Origin: Rhodoplanes sp963724735
GTDB lineage: Bacteria; Pseudomonadota; Alphaproteobacteria; Rhizobiales; Xanthobacteraceae
Reading direction: 5' to 3'
Assembly (NCBI GenBank): GCA_963724735.1
Contig: CAVRVX010000016.1
Coordinates: 1 to 64,000 of the forward strand
Length of the DNA: 64,000 bases
The notes below the pieces were generated by a model. The model searched no databases. It worked only from the letters and a program-made list of their open reading frames with translations, and was not told the DNA's origin. How positions within the stretch are numbered: position 1 is the stretch's first letter; every line of letters begins with the position of its first letter. The position numbers and the translations under genes are program-made. This document shows positions 51,600-61,328 of this stretch, one piece after another.

Positions 51600-52331
51600 A
51601 TGACACGGCACTCGCGCGACACGCCGCAATTCTATCTGACCGCACCATCCTCCTGCCCCTACCTTCCCGGCCGTCAGGAACGCAAGGTCTTCACCCATCT
51701 GGTCGGCGATCGCGCCGGCGACCTCAACGATCTTTTGACACAAGGCGGATTCCGCCGCAGCCAGTCGATCGCTTACCGGCCGGCCTGCGAAAATTGCCGC
51801 GCCTGCGTCTCGGTGCGCGTGCTGGTTGACGAGTTCCGCCCGACTCGCAGTTTGCGGCGCGTGCGCCAGCGCAACGCCGATGTGTTCGGTGAAATGCGCG
51901 TTGCGACCCCGACCTCGGAGCAATATGGCGTGTTCCGCGCCTATCTCGACGCACGTCACCAGGACGGCGGCATGGCCGACATGACGGTCCTCGACTATGC
52001 CATGATGATCGAGGACAGCCATGTAAACACGCGCCTCGTCGAGTATCGACGGCGTAGCGACGAGGGGCGCGGCGATCTGCTCGCGGTCGCGCTCACCGAC
52101 GTCCTAAAGGACGGGCTGTCGATGGTCTACTCGTTCTTCGAGCCTGACGAGAGCCAACGTTCGCTCGGAACCCTGATGATTCTCGACCATATCGCGCGGG
52201 CCAAGCGATTGGGGCTGGCCTACGTGTACCTCGGCTATTGGGTGCACGGCTCGCGCAAGATGGACTACAAGGCGCGATTCCTGCCGCAGGAGCGGCTTGG
52301 ACCCGACGGCTGGACACGGGTCGAACCCTAG
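51600..52331 (+). CDS. bpt: Aspartate/glutamate leucyltransferase (Bpt)
   Basis: Adds leucine from tRNA to N-terminal Asp or Glu, marking proteins for degradation by the N-end rule. 243 aa. APSSCPYLPGRQERKVFTHLVG and YRPACENCRACVSVRVLVDEF are the N-terminal (ATE_N-like) hallmarks with conserved cysteines. YSFFEPDESQRSLGTLMILDHIARAKRLGLAYVYLGYWV is the C-terminal acetyltransferase-like motif, and HGSRKMDYKARFLP follows. Full length. Confidence 0.95.
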   Translation: MTRHSRDTPQFYLTAPSSCPYLPGRQERKVFTHLVGDRAGDLNDLLTQGGFRRSQSIAYRPACENCRACVSVRVLVDEFRPTRSLRRVRQRNADVFGEMRVATPTSEQYGVFRAYLDARHQDGGMADMTVLDYAMMIEDSHVNTRLVEYRRRSDEGRGDLLAVALTDVLKDGLSMVYSFFEPDESQRSLGTLMILDHIARAKRLGLAYVYLGYWVHGSRKMDYKARFLPQERLGPDGWTRVEP

Positions 52332-53054
52332 GCCCGCGCAGCGGAAGACGCGCCTGTTTGGCGTCCCGTGGGCGACGGAAGCAGCGCGGCGCGCATGGCT
52401 GGTCAACCGGCCGTGCGCGGGCTATCGCCTTGTTTGGAGCAAGCCCGCATGACCGATCTTCGACGCCCCCATGCCGAGCCGTTGCGACGGCGCTGGTGCG
52501 CGAGGCGGGCCCTCGGGATCGGTTTGATTGCGGCTGTGTTTCCGCATGGGTCGGATGTGTTCGCCCAAACCGGAGCGCCGCCAAAGCTCAACACCAACCA
52601 GAGCTATATCGAGGACCTCACGCGGCCGACCGTGCTCGCGATCGACGATCCAATGGCGGTCTTTGCGTTTGTCTTCAACAGCCTGCCGGATCGGGTGAAA
52701 GTCTATCCGACGGAAAATTATTACTACTTCACTTTCATCCATCGCGGCGTGCCTTACAACGGCAATCTCCGCCTTGACGCGAGCGATCGCGACGAAGGCA
52801 AGTTGCATTTTGCCTATTCCGAGGACATGGCGGAGTGGCGGCGCGAGACACCCCTCACCTACCGCCTACTCGACGCCTCGCAAGGGGTCTCGGTCGAGAA
52901 GGTCGAGCGCTTTCTCTACCGTGTCGCCTATGCGGGACGCAGCGTCCTGTTCGCGCTCAATGATCTTTCGCTGGTGAAGCCGCCCGCCGACGCGCTCGGC
53001 GCGGACGAGATCTTCGTCGGTCCGATTGCCGACGAGTTGGGAATTCGATTTTTC

Positions 53055-54580
53055 GTTACTGGCTAGGTTGCCTAGCTGGCTCATGAAAGACGCAGGGATT
53101 TCGCCAAGTTTGCTGGGTCGCAGGTCAGGGCATCGATGACGTTCCAGCCCTGCTTCTTGGCGGTCGAGAAGAGGGATCGGATGAGCGCGAAGTCCATCGC
53201 GCCTTCGACCGAGCGAAAGCCGCCGGAGATTTTCTGCCGGAGCTTCATCATGCGCCCGTCGCGCTCGGCTTGATTGTTGGTGAAGGGCACCTTCGGATCG
53301 TGAAGAAAGCGCAACGTGTCCTGTTTGCGCGTTGCGAGGCGCAAGAGGAGATTGTGTCCGGTTCGGCGAGGCACACGGCCGCGCCGTTTTCCGCCTCCCT
53401 TCACGGGTTGGGCCAGTGGCGCATGGGCCTCGTGGAATGCCAGCCCTTCGGCGATAATGGCGTCGTAACAGCGCTCGATCAGTGCGATCAGAGACGGCTT
53501 CAGCGGCACGCCTCGATCGCGTGCGAGGTTCGCCGCGTGACAGGCGCGCCGCAGTACCCGCTGCATTTTGCGCGCCCAGTCTTCTTTCTCGATTTCGACG
53601 AGAGCCTTCAGTTCGCGCAAGTGATGGGCGTTGCACAAGGCGTGCAGCACGCCCGGCATCGTGTAATAGGGCTTCCAGTGATCGTGGACGACGATGCCGG
53701 CGACATTCATCAAGAGGCTGCCGCGCTTGGCGCAGACGCGATAGAAGGTCAGCAGCGCGGTGGAGGCGATATGCAGCCATTGTGTTCTGCCGCCAATCCG
53801 AAAGCCGGTTTCATCCATGTGCTTGACCGGCGCCGCTGCGACATGGACTCGCACGACATCGGCGAAGCCTTGGAAGCGCCGGGCACAGTCCTGGCTGATC
53901 CGGGCGATGGTCGCGGTCACCAGCTTCACCCCGAGGAGATCGGCCAACAACTCGACCAGACGCTTCTCGGGCAACAACTGGTAGTGCAGGAGATAGAGCA
54001 CGAAAGCGCCGATCCGCGTGCCGTATTGCACGGGTGCATTGACGCCATCTGGAAACGCCGCCCGCGTCTTCGCGCCGCAGGCGGGGCATCGGCAATCGTG
54101 TGCACGATGTTCGGTGACGACGAGAGGCTCCGGCTCGGGCAGATCGAACACCTGCCGGGCGCTGTGGCCGACGCTCGTGTCCGGATCGAGGCCCGCGCCG
54201 CACCCAGAGCAGGCCGACGGGTAATGATCGACGACATCATCGGGATCAGCGACCTGCCGCAGGGTCTCGCCTTTGTGACCCTTCTGCCCGCCCGGCTTCT
54301 TGGCAGAACGTTCCCGCAGGCTCGTCACCCGCGCCGGCTTCTTCAGCCCATCGCTCGACGGAGGCTTGCCGCTGTTCGAACTGTTCAATCCGAGCTGGCG
54401 CTCGAGTTCGGCAATCCGCGCCTTCAGAGATTCATTCTCGGCCCTCAGCGCCGCTATCAGCGCGATCAGGTTTTCCGTGCACGGCACGCTCGGCGTTTCG
54501 CGAATCATCCGATTCTTGAATCGGAAACCGCCTACGCAGTCGAGGAAAATCTATCGCTGTCGCCCAACCTGGGTAGTTAC
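53055..54580 (-). mobile_element. IS66-family element (ISBst12-like, tnpC only)
   Basis: 1526 bp. Imperfect inverted ends: left GTTACTGGCTAGGTTG and right complement GTAACTACCCAGGTTG. Flanked by a 7/8-bp duplication (ATTTTTC at 53048-53054 and ATTTTTTC at 54581-54588). It carries one transposase gene, with no tnpA or tnpB, as in the ISBst12 subgroup. It splits the secreted-protein gene. Confidence 0.88.
53081..54508 (-). CDS. IS66 family transposase (TnpC)
   Basis: 475 aa transposase. The N-terminal coiled coil LRAENESLKARIAELERQLG and the low-complexity SNSGKPPSSDG linker are typical. A zinc-finger-like CSGCGAGL...CRCPACGAKT follows. The catalytic DDE domain has D in KHMDETGFRI, D in GIVVHDHWKPYY and E near FTNNQAERDGRM (QAERD). 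LHALCNAHHLRELKALVE is also standard. Seems intact and could be active. Confidence 0.94.
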   Translation of the reverse strand: MIRETPSVPCTENLIALIAALRAENESLKARIAELERQLGLNSSNSGKPPSSDGLKKPARVTSLRERSAKKPGGQKGHKGETLRQVADPDDVVDHYPSACSGCGAGLDPDTSVGHSARQVFDLPEPEPLVVTEHRAHDCRCPACGAKTRAAFPDGVNAPVQYGTRIGAFVLYLLHYQLLPEKRLVELLADLLGVKLVTATIARISQDCARRFQGFADVVRVHVAAAPVKHMDETGFRIGGRTQWLHIASTALLTFYRVCAKRGSLLMNVAGIVVHDHWKPYYTMPGVLHALCNAHHLRELKALVEIEKEDWARKMQRVLRRACHAANLARDRGVPLKPSLIALIERCYDAIIAEGLAFHEAHAPLAQPVKGGGKRRGRVPRRTGHNLLLRLATRKQDTLRFLHDPKVPFTNNQAERDGRMMKLRQKISGGFRSVEGAMDFALIRSLFSTAKKQGWNVIDALTCDPANLAKSLRLS

Positions 54581-55233
54581 ATTTTTTCTCATCTTCAATA
54601 CGCGGCTGAAGGTCTTTCTGTATCTCCTGGACGAGATGGCGGACGTGCCTGACGCGTTCGAATCCATGCCGCGCACCGACCGCATCCTGGTCGGCAAACG
54701 CACAGGCTACGCCTTCTATCGCGATCGCCGGCTGCCGCGAAAAATCCTGATCGGCGCCGCCTTGATCAATTCGCGGCTGAACAACTATTTCGACGGGCCG
54801 TTCGATCAGTTGCCGGATAATTTCATTGAAGGCGAAGCCTTTCGCGACATGCTGCTGAAAGCGGAGCCGAGCCTGAAGGGCAAGATCGATCGTTTCGGCG
54901 GATCGCCCGACGGCGCGCAGCGCCATATGATCGCGCCTTATTACTATTACGGGGACGTCGAAGAGCTGATGGCGTTCGACCGTTGCGCCGCGGACGCGCG
55001 GATTCCGGCGACGGATTACGACGCCTGCTTCGTCGCCGACGAAAAGAGCCAGTACCGCTTCAAGCTGGCACCACTCGCGTTCAAGAAGAACGGGCGCGCG
55101 AAGGAGCCGCTGCGCTGAGGGTCGCTCTTCTCGACCGCTTCGCCGATCGATAACAACGCGCTGCCTTGAAATAAAAGGAGCCGGCGCGCCCCGAGGCGGC
55201 CGGCCCTTTTCTCCGCAAGTCGGCGGCGTTGCG

Positions 55234-55494
55234 TTACCAGCACACGCGCCAGCAGCGCCATGGATTGCAGCGAACGCGGCATCCGCCCCAGCCGCCGCTG
55301 CCCCAGCGCCAGTGGCTGCGGCGCCATCCATGTCCCCCGCTGCCCCAGCGCCAGTGTTGCACCTGAACCAGCGGATTGGCCTGCGCCGCCGCGTCCAGAA
55401 CCGCAGCGCCGCCTGCAGGCGCCGCCGACGCGCCTGTCATTCCGCCGAGCGCAGTCCCGGCCGCCATAGCCACACCAAGAAACGCACCACGCAT
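55234..55494 (-). CDS. Small Trp/Gly-rich secreted peptide
   Basis: 86 aa. Signal peptide MRGAFLGVAMAAGTALGGM with cleavage near ASAAP. After a short linker (NPLVQVQ) come two near-identical HWRWGSGG repeats and a C-terminal CRVRCNPWRCWRVCW with four cysteines. The ATG at 55494 follows AGGGAGAAG. Unusually rich in Trp, Arg and Cys, which suggests a heme- or metal-binding or surface-active peptide, but this is speculation. Small proteins of this type are common in rhizobial genomes. Confidence 0.62.
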   Translation of the reverse strand: MRGAFLGVAMAAGTALGGMTGASAAPAGGAAVLDAAAQANPLVQVQHWRWGSGGHGWRRSHWRWGSGGWGGCRVRCNPWRCWRVCW

Positions 55495-55780
55495 TGTCTT
55501 CTCCCTCGTTGTCATCATACGGCTGCGCCCATCGCACGCGCTTTGTCCCGTTGCGGGTTTGATCGTCGGGTCGCCACGCCTCAATCCGGTCGGCCGTCCT
55601 TGGTCAATAATCGGCCAAACGATTAATTGCCTCAAACCAGCTTTCGCTCTCCGGCGCGATGCAAGTCACATCGACGCGCAGAATAACTGACAAATCCCAG
55701 CAGGATTATGGACGGACGGACCGTTCATCCGTCATTCATCGGGAAAGCAAAGCGACGCCGCCGACGCGCGCGCAACGTTG

Positions 55781-58700
55781 CTATTCAGCCGCGATCGCGG
55801 GCCGCTCGCGCGGACGCACCTCTTCGAGCTGCGGCTCGAGGCGGCGCCGCAGCCGCCGGTCGAACCGATCGAGATAGATGTAGACGACGGGCGTAATGTA
55901 GAGCGTCAGCAATTGTGAAAAGATGAGACCACCTACGACCGCGACGCCAAGCGGCTGACGCAATTCCGCCCCGGCGCCGGCGCCGAGCGCGACCGGCAGG
56001 GCGCCGAATATCGCCGCGAACGTGGTCATCATGATCGGGCGAAAACGCAACAGGCATGCTTCGCGGATCGCCGGTTCCGCAGCGAGGCCGACACGTCGCC
56101 GCTCGATCGCGAAATCGATCATCATGATCGCGTTCTTCTTGACGATGCCGACCAGCATGACGATGCCGATCATTGCGATCACCGACAGGTCCATGCGGAA
56201 CGCCATGAGCGTGAGCAGCGCGCCGACGCCGGCCGAAGGCAGACCGGAGATGATCGTGATCGGATGAACGAAACTCTCATAGAGAATGCCGAGCACGACA
56301 TAGGCGGCGAACACGGCCGCAAGGACGAGCACGCCCTGCCCGCGGAGCGAATCCTGGAACACCTGGGCCGAGCCCTCGAACCCGGTCACGATCGAAGCGG
56401 GCAAATTCATTTCACGCTCGATCTGTCCGATGGCGTCGACCGCCTGGCCGAGCGAGAAGCCGGGCGCGAGATTGAAAGAAATCGTCACCGACGGCTGTTG
56501 GCCCTGATGACTGATTTGCAGCGGCCCGACCGTCGGCACGATCTTGGTCACCGCGGAGAGCGGAACGACCGGCCCGGTGGGCGTGGTCGCGCCGGTCACG
56601 CCGGAGCCCGGAGCAATCGCGCCGGCCACCGCCGCGCCCGCCCCGCTCGATCCAGTCTTCAGGAAGATCTTGGACAGCGCCGTCGGATCGGCCTGGAACT
56701 CGGGCAGGCTTTCCAGGATCACCTCATAGTCGTTCGACGGCGTATAGATGGTCGCGACCTGGCGCGTGCCGAACGCGTTGAACAATTCCTGGCGGACCTG
56801 ATCGACCGAGATCCCATAGGCCGCGGCGCGTTCGCGATCGATTTCGACCGTCATCTGCGGATTGCTGATGTACAGGTCGCTGCCGACGTCGCGCAGCCCG
56901 TCGATTCGCGCGACCCGCTCGCGCAAGAGGGGAGCGATCCGGTACAGCGCGTCGGTGTCGCTGGAGCGCAGCGTGTACTGGTACTCCCCCTTCGTCATGC
57001 GGCCGGTGATGTTGAGATTCTGCACGTTCTGGAAATACACGGCCATGCCGATGACGCTCGCGTTCTTCTGACGAAGACGCTGAATGACCGCCGTCGAGGA
57101 CTCGCGCTCGTCCTTCGGCTTGAGCGCGATGAACATGCGTCCGTTGTTGGTCGTGGCGTTCGGTCCTCCCGAGCCGACCGTCGAGTTGACGTAGATGATG
57201 GCGGGATCCGCGCGCACGATCTCGGCGATCTCGCGCTGGCGTTCCGTCATCGCCTTGAACGAGATGTCCGCCGGTCCTTCCACCGTCGCGGCGATGAATC
57301 CGGTGTCCTCGGTCGGGAAGAAGCCCTTGGGAATGATGATGTAAAGCCAGATCGTGCCCGCCATCGTGGCGATGGTCACGACCAACATCGCGAGCTTGTG
57401 GCGGAGTACGCGGTCGAGCGTCCACTCATAGGCGCGCAGCATCGCGTTGAAACAACGCTCGAACAGCCGCAGCGCCAGGACCTGCTTTGCGTCGTGGCGC
57501 TCGCTGCGCAAAAGGCGCGCGCACAACATCGGCGTCAGCGTCAGCGAGACGAAGCCGGAAATAAGGATTGCGACCGAGATCGTCACGGCGAATTCGCGGA
57601 ACACCCGGCCGACCAGCCCGCCCATCAGGAGGACCGGGATGAAGACGGCAATGAGCGACAGCGTAATCGAGATGATGGTGAAGCCGATCTCGCGGGCGCC
57701 CTTGAGGGCGGCCTCGAAGGGCCGCATGCCGGCCTCGATATGGCGCACGATGTTTTCGAGCATGACAATGGCGTCGTCGACCACGAAGCCGACCGACAGC
57801 GTGAGCGCCAGCATCGTCATGTTGTTGATGGAGAAGCCGAGCGCATACATCGCCGCGAACGTGCCGATCAGCGAAACCGGCACGGCGAGCCCGGGAATGA
57901 TGGTCGCCGGCAGCTTGCGCAGGAACAGAAAGATCACGAGGATGACCAGACTGATGGCGATCCCCAGCGTACGCTGAACGTCGGCGACCGACTCGCGGAT
58001 CGAGACCGACCGGTCCATCAGCACTTCCATGCGGATGGCGGCCGGCACCTGCGCGCGGTAGGCCGGGAGGGCCTCGCGCACCGCATCGACCACGGCGACG
58101 GTATTGGCCGACGGCTGGCGCTGGATCGCGAGCACGATCGCCCGCTCGTCGTTGAAGTAGCTCGCGATCTTATCGTTCTCGACGCTGTCGATGACGCGGG
58201 CGACGTCGCTCAGCTTAACGGGAGCGCCGTTGCGGTAGGCGATGACGACGTCGCGGTATTCGGAGGCGCGCGACATCGCCGCCGTCGCGGTCAGCGTCAC
58301 GTTCTGCCGATCGCCGGTGATCGTGCCGACCGGCGTGTTGGAATTGGTCTTGGATACGATGCCGCGGATGTCTTCGAGCGAGATATTGCGGGCGGCGGCG
58401 GCGACCGGGTCGGCCTGCACGCGGACGGCGAAACGTTGCGCTCCGTAGACGAGCACCTGGGCGACGCCCGGTATCTGCGAAATCTGCTGAGCGAGCGTGA
58501 CCTCCGCGTAATCGTTCACCGTCGACAACGGCAAGGTCGGGGATACGAGGCTGATATAGAGGATGGGGAAGTCGCCCGGATTGACCTTCCGAAACGTGGG
58601 CGGCGTCGTCATCTCGACCGGCAGCCGGCGCTGCGCGACGGATAGCGCCGTCTGCACGTCAAGCGCCGCCCCGTCGATATCGCGGTTGAGGTCGAACTGG

Positions 58701-58978
58701 ACGATGATCTGCGTCGAGCCGAGCGAGGAACTCGACGTCATCGAACTCACGCCGGAAATGGTCGAGAGCTGGCGCTCGATCGGCGACGCCACGGAGGCCG
58801 CCATGGTCTCCGGGCTCGCGCCCGGCAATGTCGCCGTGATGGCGATGGTCGGGAAGTCGACCGTCGGCAGCGCGGCAACCGGAAGCAGCCGATAGGCGAA
58901 GAACCCGAACACGAGCATCGACGCCGTAATCAGCGTCGTCATCACCGGGCGGCGAATGCAGGTTTCGGAGATGCTCAT
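55781..58978 (-). CDS. RND multidrug efflux pump (MdtB/MdtC-like)
   Basis: 1065 aa HAE1/HAE2-type pump. It starts MSISETCIRRPVMTTLITASM. The proton relay motif is FVVDDAIVMLENIVRH (TM4) and the TM10 lysine pair is in VKKNAIMMIDFAIE. GAREIGFTIISITLSLIAVFIPVLLMGGLVGR is the standard TM5/6 part. An unusual Ala/Gly/Thr-rich insert (GSSGAGAAVAGAIAPGSG) occurs near residue 780. The ATG at 58978 overlaps the stop of the adaptor gene by 4 bp. The longer open frame above it is antisense noise. No outer-membrane factor gene is adjacent. Confidence 0.93.
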   Translation of the reverse strand: MSISETCIRRPVMTTLITASMLVFGFFAYRLLPVAALPTVDFPTIAITATLPGASPETMAASVASPIERQLSTISGVSSMTSSSSLGSTQIIVQFDLNRDIDGAALDVQTALSVAQRRLPVEMTTPPTFRKVNPGDFPILYISLVSPTLPLSTVNDYAEVTLAQQISQIPGVAQVLVYGAQRFAVRVQADPVAAAARNISLEDIRGIVSKTNSNTPVGTITGDRQNVTLTATAAMSRASEYRDVVIAYRNGAPVKLSDVARVIDSVENDKIASYFNDERAIVLAIQRQPSANTVAVVDAVREALPAYRAQVPAAIRMEVLMDRSVSIRESVADVQRTLGIAISLVILVIFLFLRKLPATIIPGLAVPVSLIGTFAAMYALGFSINNMTMLALTLSVGFVVDDAIVMLENIVRHIEAGMRPFEAALKGAREIGFTIISITLSLIAVFIPVLLMGGLVGRVFREFAVTISVAILISGFVSLTLTPMLCARLLRSERHDAKQVLALRLFERCFNAMLRAYEWTLDRVLRHKLAMLVVTIATMAGTIWLYIIIPKGFFPTEDTGFIAATVEGPADISFKAMTERQREIAEIVRADPAIIYVNSTVGSGGPNATTNNGRMFIALKPKDERESSTAVIQRLRQKNASVIGMAVYFQNVQNLNITGRMTKGEYQYTLRSSDTDALYRIAPLLRERVARIDGLRDVGSDLYISNPQMTVEIDRERAAAYGISVDQVRQELFNAFGTRQVATIYTPSNDYEVILESLPEFQADPTALSKIFLKTGSSGAGAAVAGAIAPGSGVTGATTPTGPVVPLSAVTKIVPTVGPLQISHQGQQPSVTISFNLAPGFSLGQAVDAIGQIEREMNLPASIVTGFEGSAQVFQDSLRGQGVLVLAAVFAAYVVLGILYESFVHPITIISGLPSAGVGALLTLMAFRMDLSVIAMIGIVMLVGIVKKNAIMMIDFAIERRRVGLAAEPAIREACLLRFRPIMMTTFAAIFGALPVALGAGAGAELRQPLGVAVVGGLIFSQLLTLYITPVVYIYLDRFDRRLRRRLEPQLEEVRPRERPAIAAE

Positions 58979-60129
58979 GTTCCGGCCTTGCGCTCGCGCG
59001 CTTCCCGCCCATTCCGGGGGGCGACACGCGCGCCGTCGCTCAGCTGGAGGTGCCCGTCGGTGACGACGGTCTCGCCGCCGGTCAAGCCGCTTTCCAGAAC
59101 GGCCTCGTTCCCCTGTGTCCGCGCCACCTTGACCGGCCGCACGCGGGCGACGCCGTCCGCAACGACGTAGACGAACGTGCCTTGCTGGCTTACCTGCACC
59201 GCCGCCGCCGGAACCACGACCGCCTCTTCGTTGCGCAGCGTGAGTCGAGCCGTGACGAGGGTGCCGGGCCAGAGAAGGTCGTCCGCATTCGGCATGGTGG
59301 CGCGAACCATCGCCATGCCGGTCGCGGCGTCGACGGCGTTCTCGATCATGGTCACCGACCCGCGCGCTCGCCGCTCGTCGCCGGGAACGATCGCCTCGAC
59401 CGGGGCTTCGCCGTTCGCCAACGCGCGACGGACCTCGGGCAGCGCCCTTTGCGGAACGGTGAACGACACGTAAACGGGCGCCACTTGATTGATGGTCGCA
59501 ATCGACTGCGCATCGGCCGTGCGAACCTGATTGCCGACCTTCACGCTCGCCTGGCTGATCCGACCGCTGATCGGTGCACGGATGCTGCAATAGCTCAATT
59601 GGATTTTCAGGTTGTCGATCAGCGCCTGGCTCGCGCGGATGGCCGCCTTGTAAACGTCAACCTGGGTGCGGGCATTGTCGAGATTGACTTGCGGCGTCGA
59701 TTGGCGGGCGACCAATTCCGTGTAACGGCGGAAATCGCGTTCCGCCCCTTCCAATTGCGCCTGATCGCGGGCGAGCTGAGCTTCTGCCTGGCGGATCTGC
59801 GCCTCGAGCGCTCGCGTGTCGAGGCTGACCAGGAGATCGCCCGCCTTCACCATCGCACCGTCGGTGAAATGAATGCCGACGATTTCGCTATCGATGCGGG
59901 TGCGGACAGCGACACTTGCGAGGGGCGTCACGTTTCCCAGCCCCTCGATGATCACTGGCACCTTCTTATTGGTCGATGTCCCCACCTCGACCGACACGGC
60001 GCGCCGCTGCGCCGTCCGCGGCGCCTGCGCTGCCGCGCGTTCGTTGGCGCTGAACCATTGCATGGCCGCCGCGCCGCCCAGAAGCGCGATCGCCGCCGCC
60101 ACCGCGACAAGGAGCCCGGGCTTCCTCAT
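58975..60129 (-). CDS. RND efflux periplasmic adaptor (MdtA-like)
   Basis: 384 aa membrane-fusion protein. N-terminal anchor/signal (LLVAVAAAIALLGGAAAM) then ATP-free linker. Lipoyl/hairpin part: EGLGNVTPLASVAVRTRIDSEI, DGAMVKAGDLLVSLDT, AQIRQAEAQLARDQAQLEGAERDFRRYTELV, and CSIRAPISGRISQASVKVGNQV. C-terminal beta-barrel with GDERRARGSVTMIENAVDAATGMAMVRATM. The start at 60129 has weak upstream Shine-Dalgarno. It is cotranscribed with the pump (ATGA overlap) and divergent from xthA. Confidence 0.92.
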   Translation of the reverse strand: MRKPGLLVAVAAAIALLGGAAAMQWFSANERAAAQAPRTAQRRAVSVEVGTSTNKKVPVIIEGLGNVTPLASVAVRTRIDSEIVGIHFTDGAMVKAGDLLVSLDTRALEAQIRQAEAQLARDQAQLEGAERDFRRYTELVARQSTPQVNLDNARTQVDVYKAAIRASQALIDNLKIQLSYCSIRAPISGRISQASVKVGNQVRTADAQSIATINQVAPVYVSFTVPQRALPEVRRALANGEAPVEAIVPGDERRARGSVTMIENAVDAATGMAMVRATMPNADDLLWPGTLVTARLTLRNEEAVVVPAAAVQVSQQGTFVYVVADGVARVRPVKVARTQGNEAVLESGLTGGETVVTDGHLQLSDGARVAPRNGREARERKAGT

Positions 60130-60386
60130 AAAATGCGTTCTTTCTCGGTCGCCTTCGCGCACACCGCGACCCTGGTTTGCTCGCCCTACTCCTTGGCAAA
60201 CACGCCTTTGGAACAGCCGCCTGATCGCCCCGGTAACGAGCCACAATTTAGTTGACGATCCAATACTTAGCATAACGACCGGTGCGACGCAGCCCTGTCC
60301 GGACAACCTTGCCAAAATGTAATTGATTTCGCTCCACTCGCCGTCGCACTGTCGCCATCGCACCCGCTAGGCGCTGTGAGAACCCG

Positions 60387-61166
60387 ATGCTGATCGCGAG
60401 CTGGAACGTCAATTCGGTCAAGCAGCGGCTCGACCACCTGGTCTCCTGGCTGGAGGAGCGGCGGCCCGACCTCGTTTGCCTGCAGGAGACGAAATGCGTC
60501 GACGAGGCCTTCCCGCGCGAACCGATCGAGGCGCTCGGCTATAACCTCGCAGTTCACGGCCAGAAGACCTTCAACGGCGTCGCCATCCTGTCCCGGGTTC
60601 CGTTCGACGAGGTGACCCCTCGCCTGCCGGGGGACCATGCCGACGATCATGCGCGCTTCATTGAGGCGGTGGTCTCGACGCCTGCCGGCGTGGTGCGGGC
60701 GGCCTCGATCTATCTCCCCAACGGCAATCCTGTCTCCGAGAAATATCGTTACAAACTTGATTGGATGGACAGGCTTGTTGAATATGCGCGCGAGCGCCTC
60801 GTCCTCGAAGAGCCGCTGATTCTGGCGGGAGACTACAATGTCATTCCCGCCCCGCAGGATGTATCCAATCCTGAGGCTTGGACCAAGGACGCGTTGTTCC
60901 TGCCAACGACAAGGGAGAAGTTCTCCGCCTTGAAAAATCTGGGACTGACCGACGCGATCCGCGCCGGCTCGGATGCGGGCGGGCTTTACACGTTCTGGGA
61001 CTATCAGGCGGGCTGCTGGCAACGCAATATCGGCCTGCGCATCGACCACCTCCTGCTGTCGCCGCAGGCGGCCGATCGTCTCGTCGCCGCCGGCATCGAT
61101 AAACATGTGCGCGGCTGGGACAAGCCGTCCGACCACGTCCCGGTATGGTGCGAACTCAGCGCATAA
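60387..61166 (+). CDS. xthA: Exodeoxyribonuclease III
   Basis: 259 aa Mg-dependent AP endonuclease/3'-5' exonuclease of the base-excision repair pathway. Catalytic motifs: SWNVNSVKQRL, CLQETKC (metal Glu), LILAGDYNVIP (Asp/Asn), RIDHLLL, and PSDHVPVW (catalytic His). Full length, starts with MLIASWN. Short intergenic distance (~257 bp) from the divergent adaptor gene. Confidence 0.95.
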   Translation: MLIASWNVNSVKQRLDHLVSWLEERRPDLVCLQETKCVDEAFPREPIEALGYNLAVHGQKTFNGVAILSRVPFDEVTPRLPGDHADDHARFIEAVVSTPAGVVRAASIYLPNGNPVSEKYRYKLDWMDRLVEYARERLVLEEPLILAGDYNVIPAPQDVSNPEAWTKDALFLPTTREKFSALKNLGLTDAIRAGSDAGGLYTFWDYQAGCWQRNIGLRIDHLLLSPQAADRLVAAGIDKHVRGWDKPSDHVPVWCELSA

Positions 61167-61328
61167 GGCCGCTCAATCGCAGCAACGCATGAGTTCGGCC
61201 GGCTCGGGCGCACCAGAAGAAGGCCAAACTTGCGCCGCGCGGACCGCAAGGCCACGTGAGCCAACGACTGGGGCCCTCGCCCGACCGTACCAAACGGGGC
61301 GCGGCAAAGGAATTTCCCCTGGGGATCG

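Larger units (their letters stand above)
52449..55118 (+). pseudogene. Secreted protein of unknown function, split by IS66 insertion
   Basis: The 5' part (52449-53054) codes for a basic signal region (LGIGLIAAVFPHGSDVFAQ) and then NYYYFTFIHRGVPYNGNLRLDA, with WRRETPLTYRLLDASQGVS, to DELGIRFF. The IS66 element takes over at 53055. The 3' part resumes at 54589 and reads IFNTRLKVFLYLLDEMADVPD, RTDRILVGKRTGYAFYRDRR, FGGSPDGAQRHMIAPYYYYGDVEEL to a stop at 55118. Joining the copies gives about 379 residues. The flanks fit a target duplication ATTTTTTC, with the left copy one T shorter. The right copy restores the frame. The gene is inactive unless read through. Function of the family unknown; conserved-looking in Hyphomicrobiales. 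Confidence 0.82.

Noticed and set aside
56264..58645. 793-codon plus-strand frame inside the second RND pump
   Set aside because: Antisense shadow; Arg/His/Asp-rich with no domain.
58979..59590. Upstream extension of the RND pump frame at 55781-58978
   Set aside because: It overlaps the adaptor coding region in another frame; the ATG at 58978 has the ATGA overlap.
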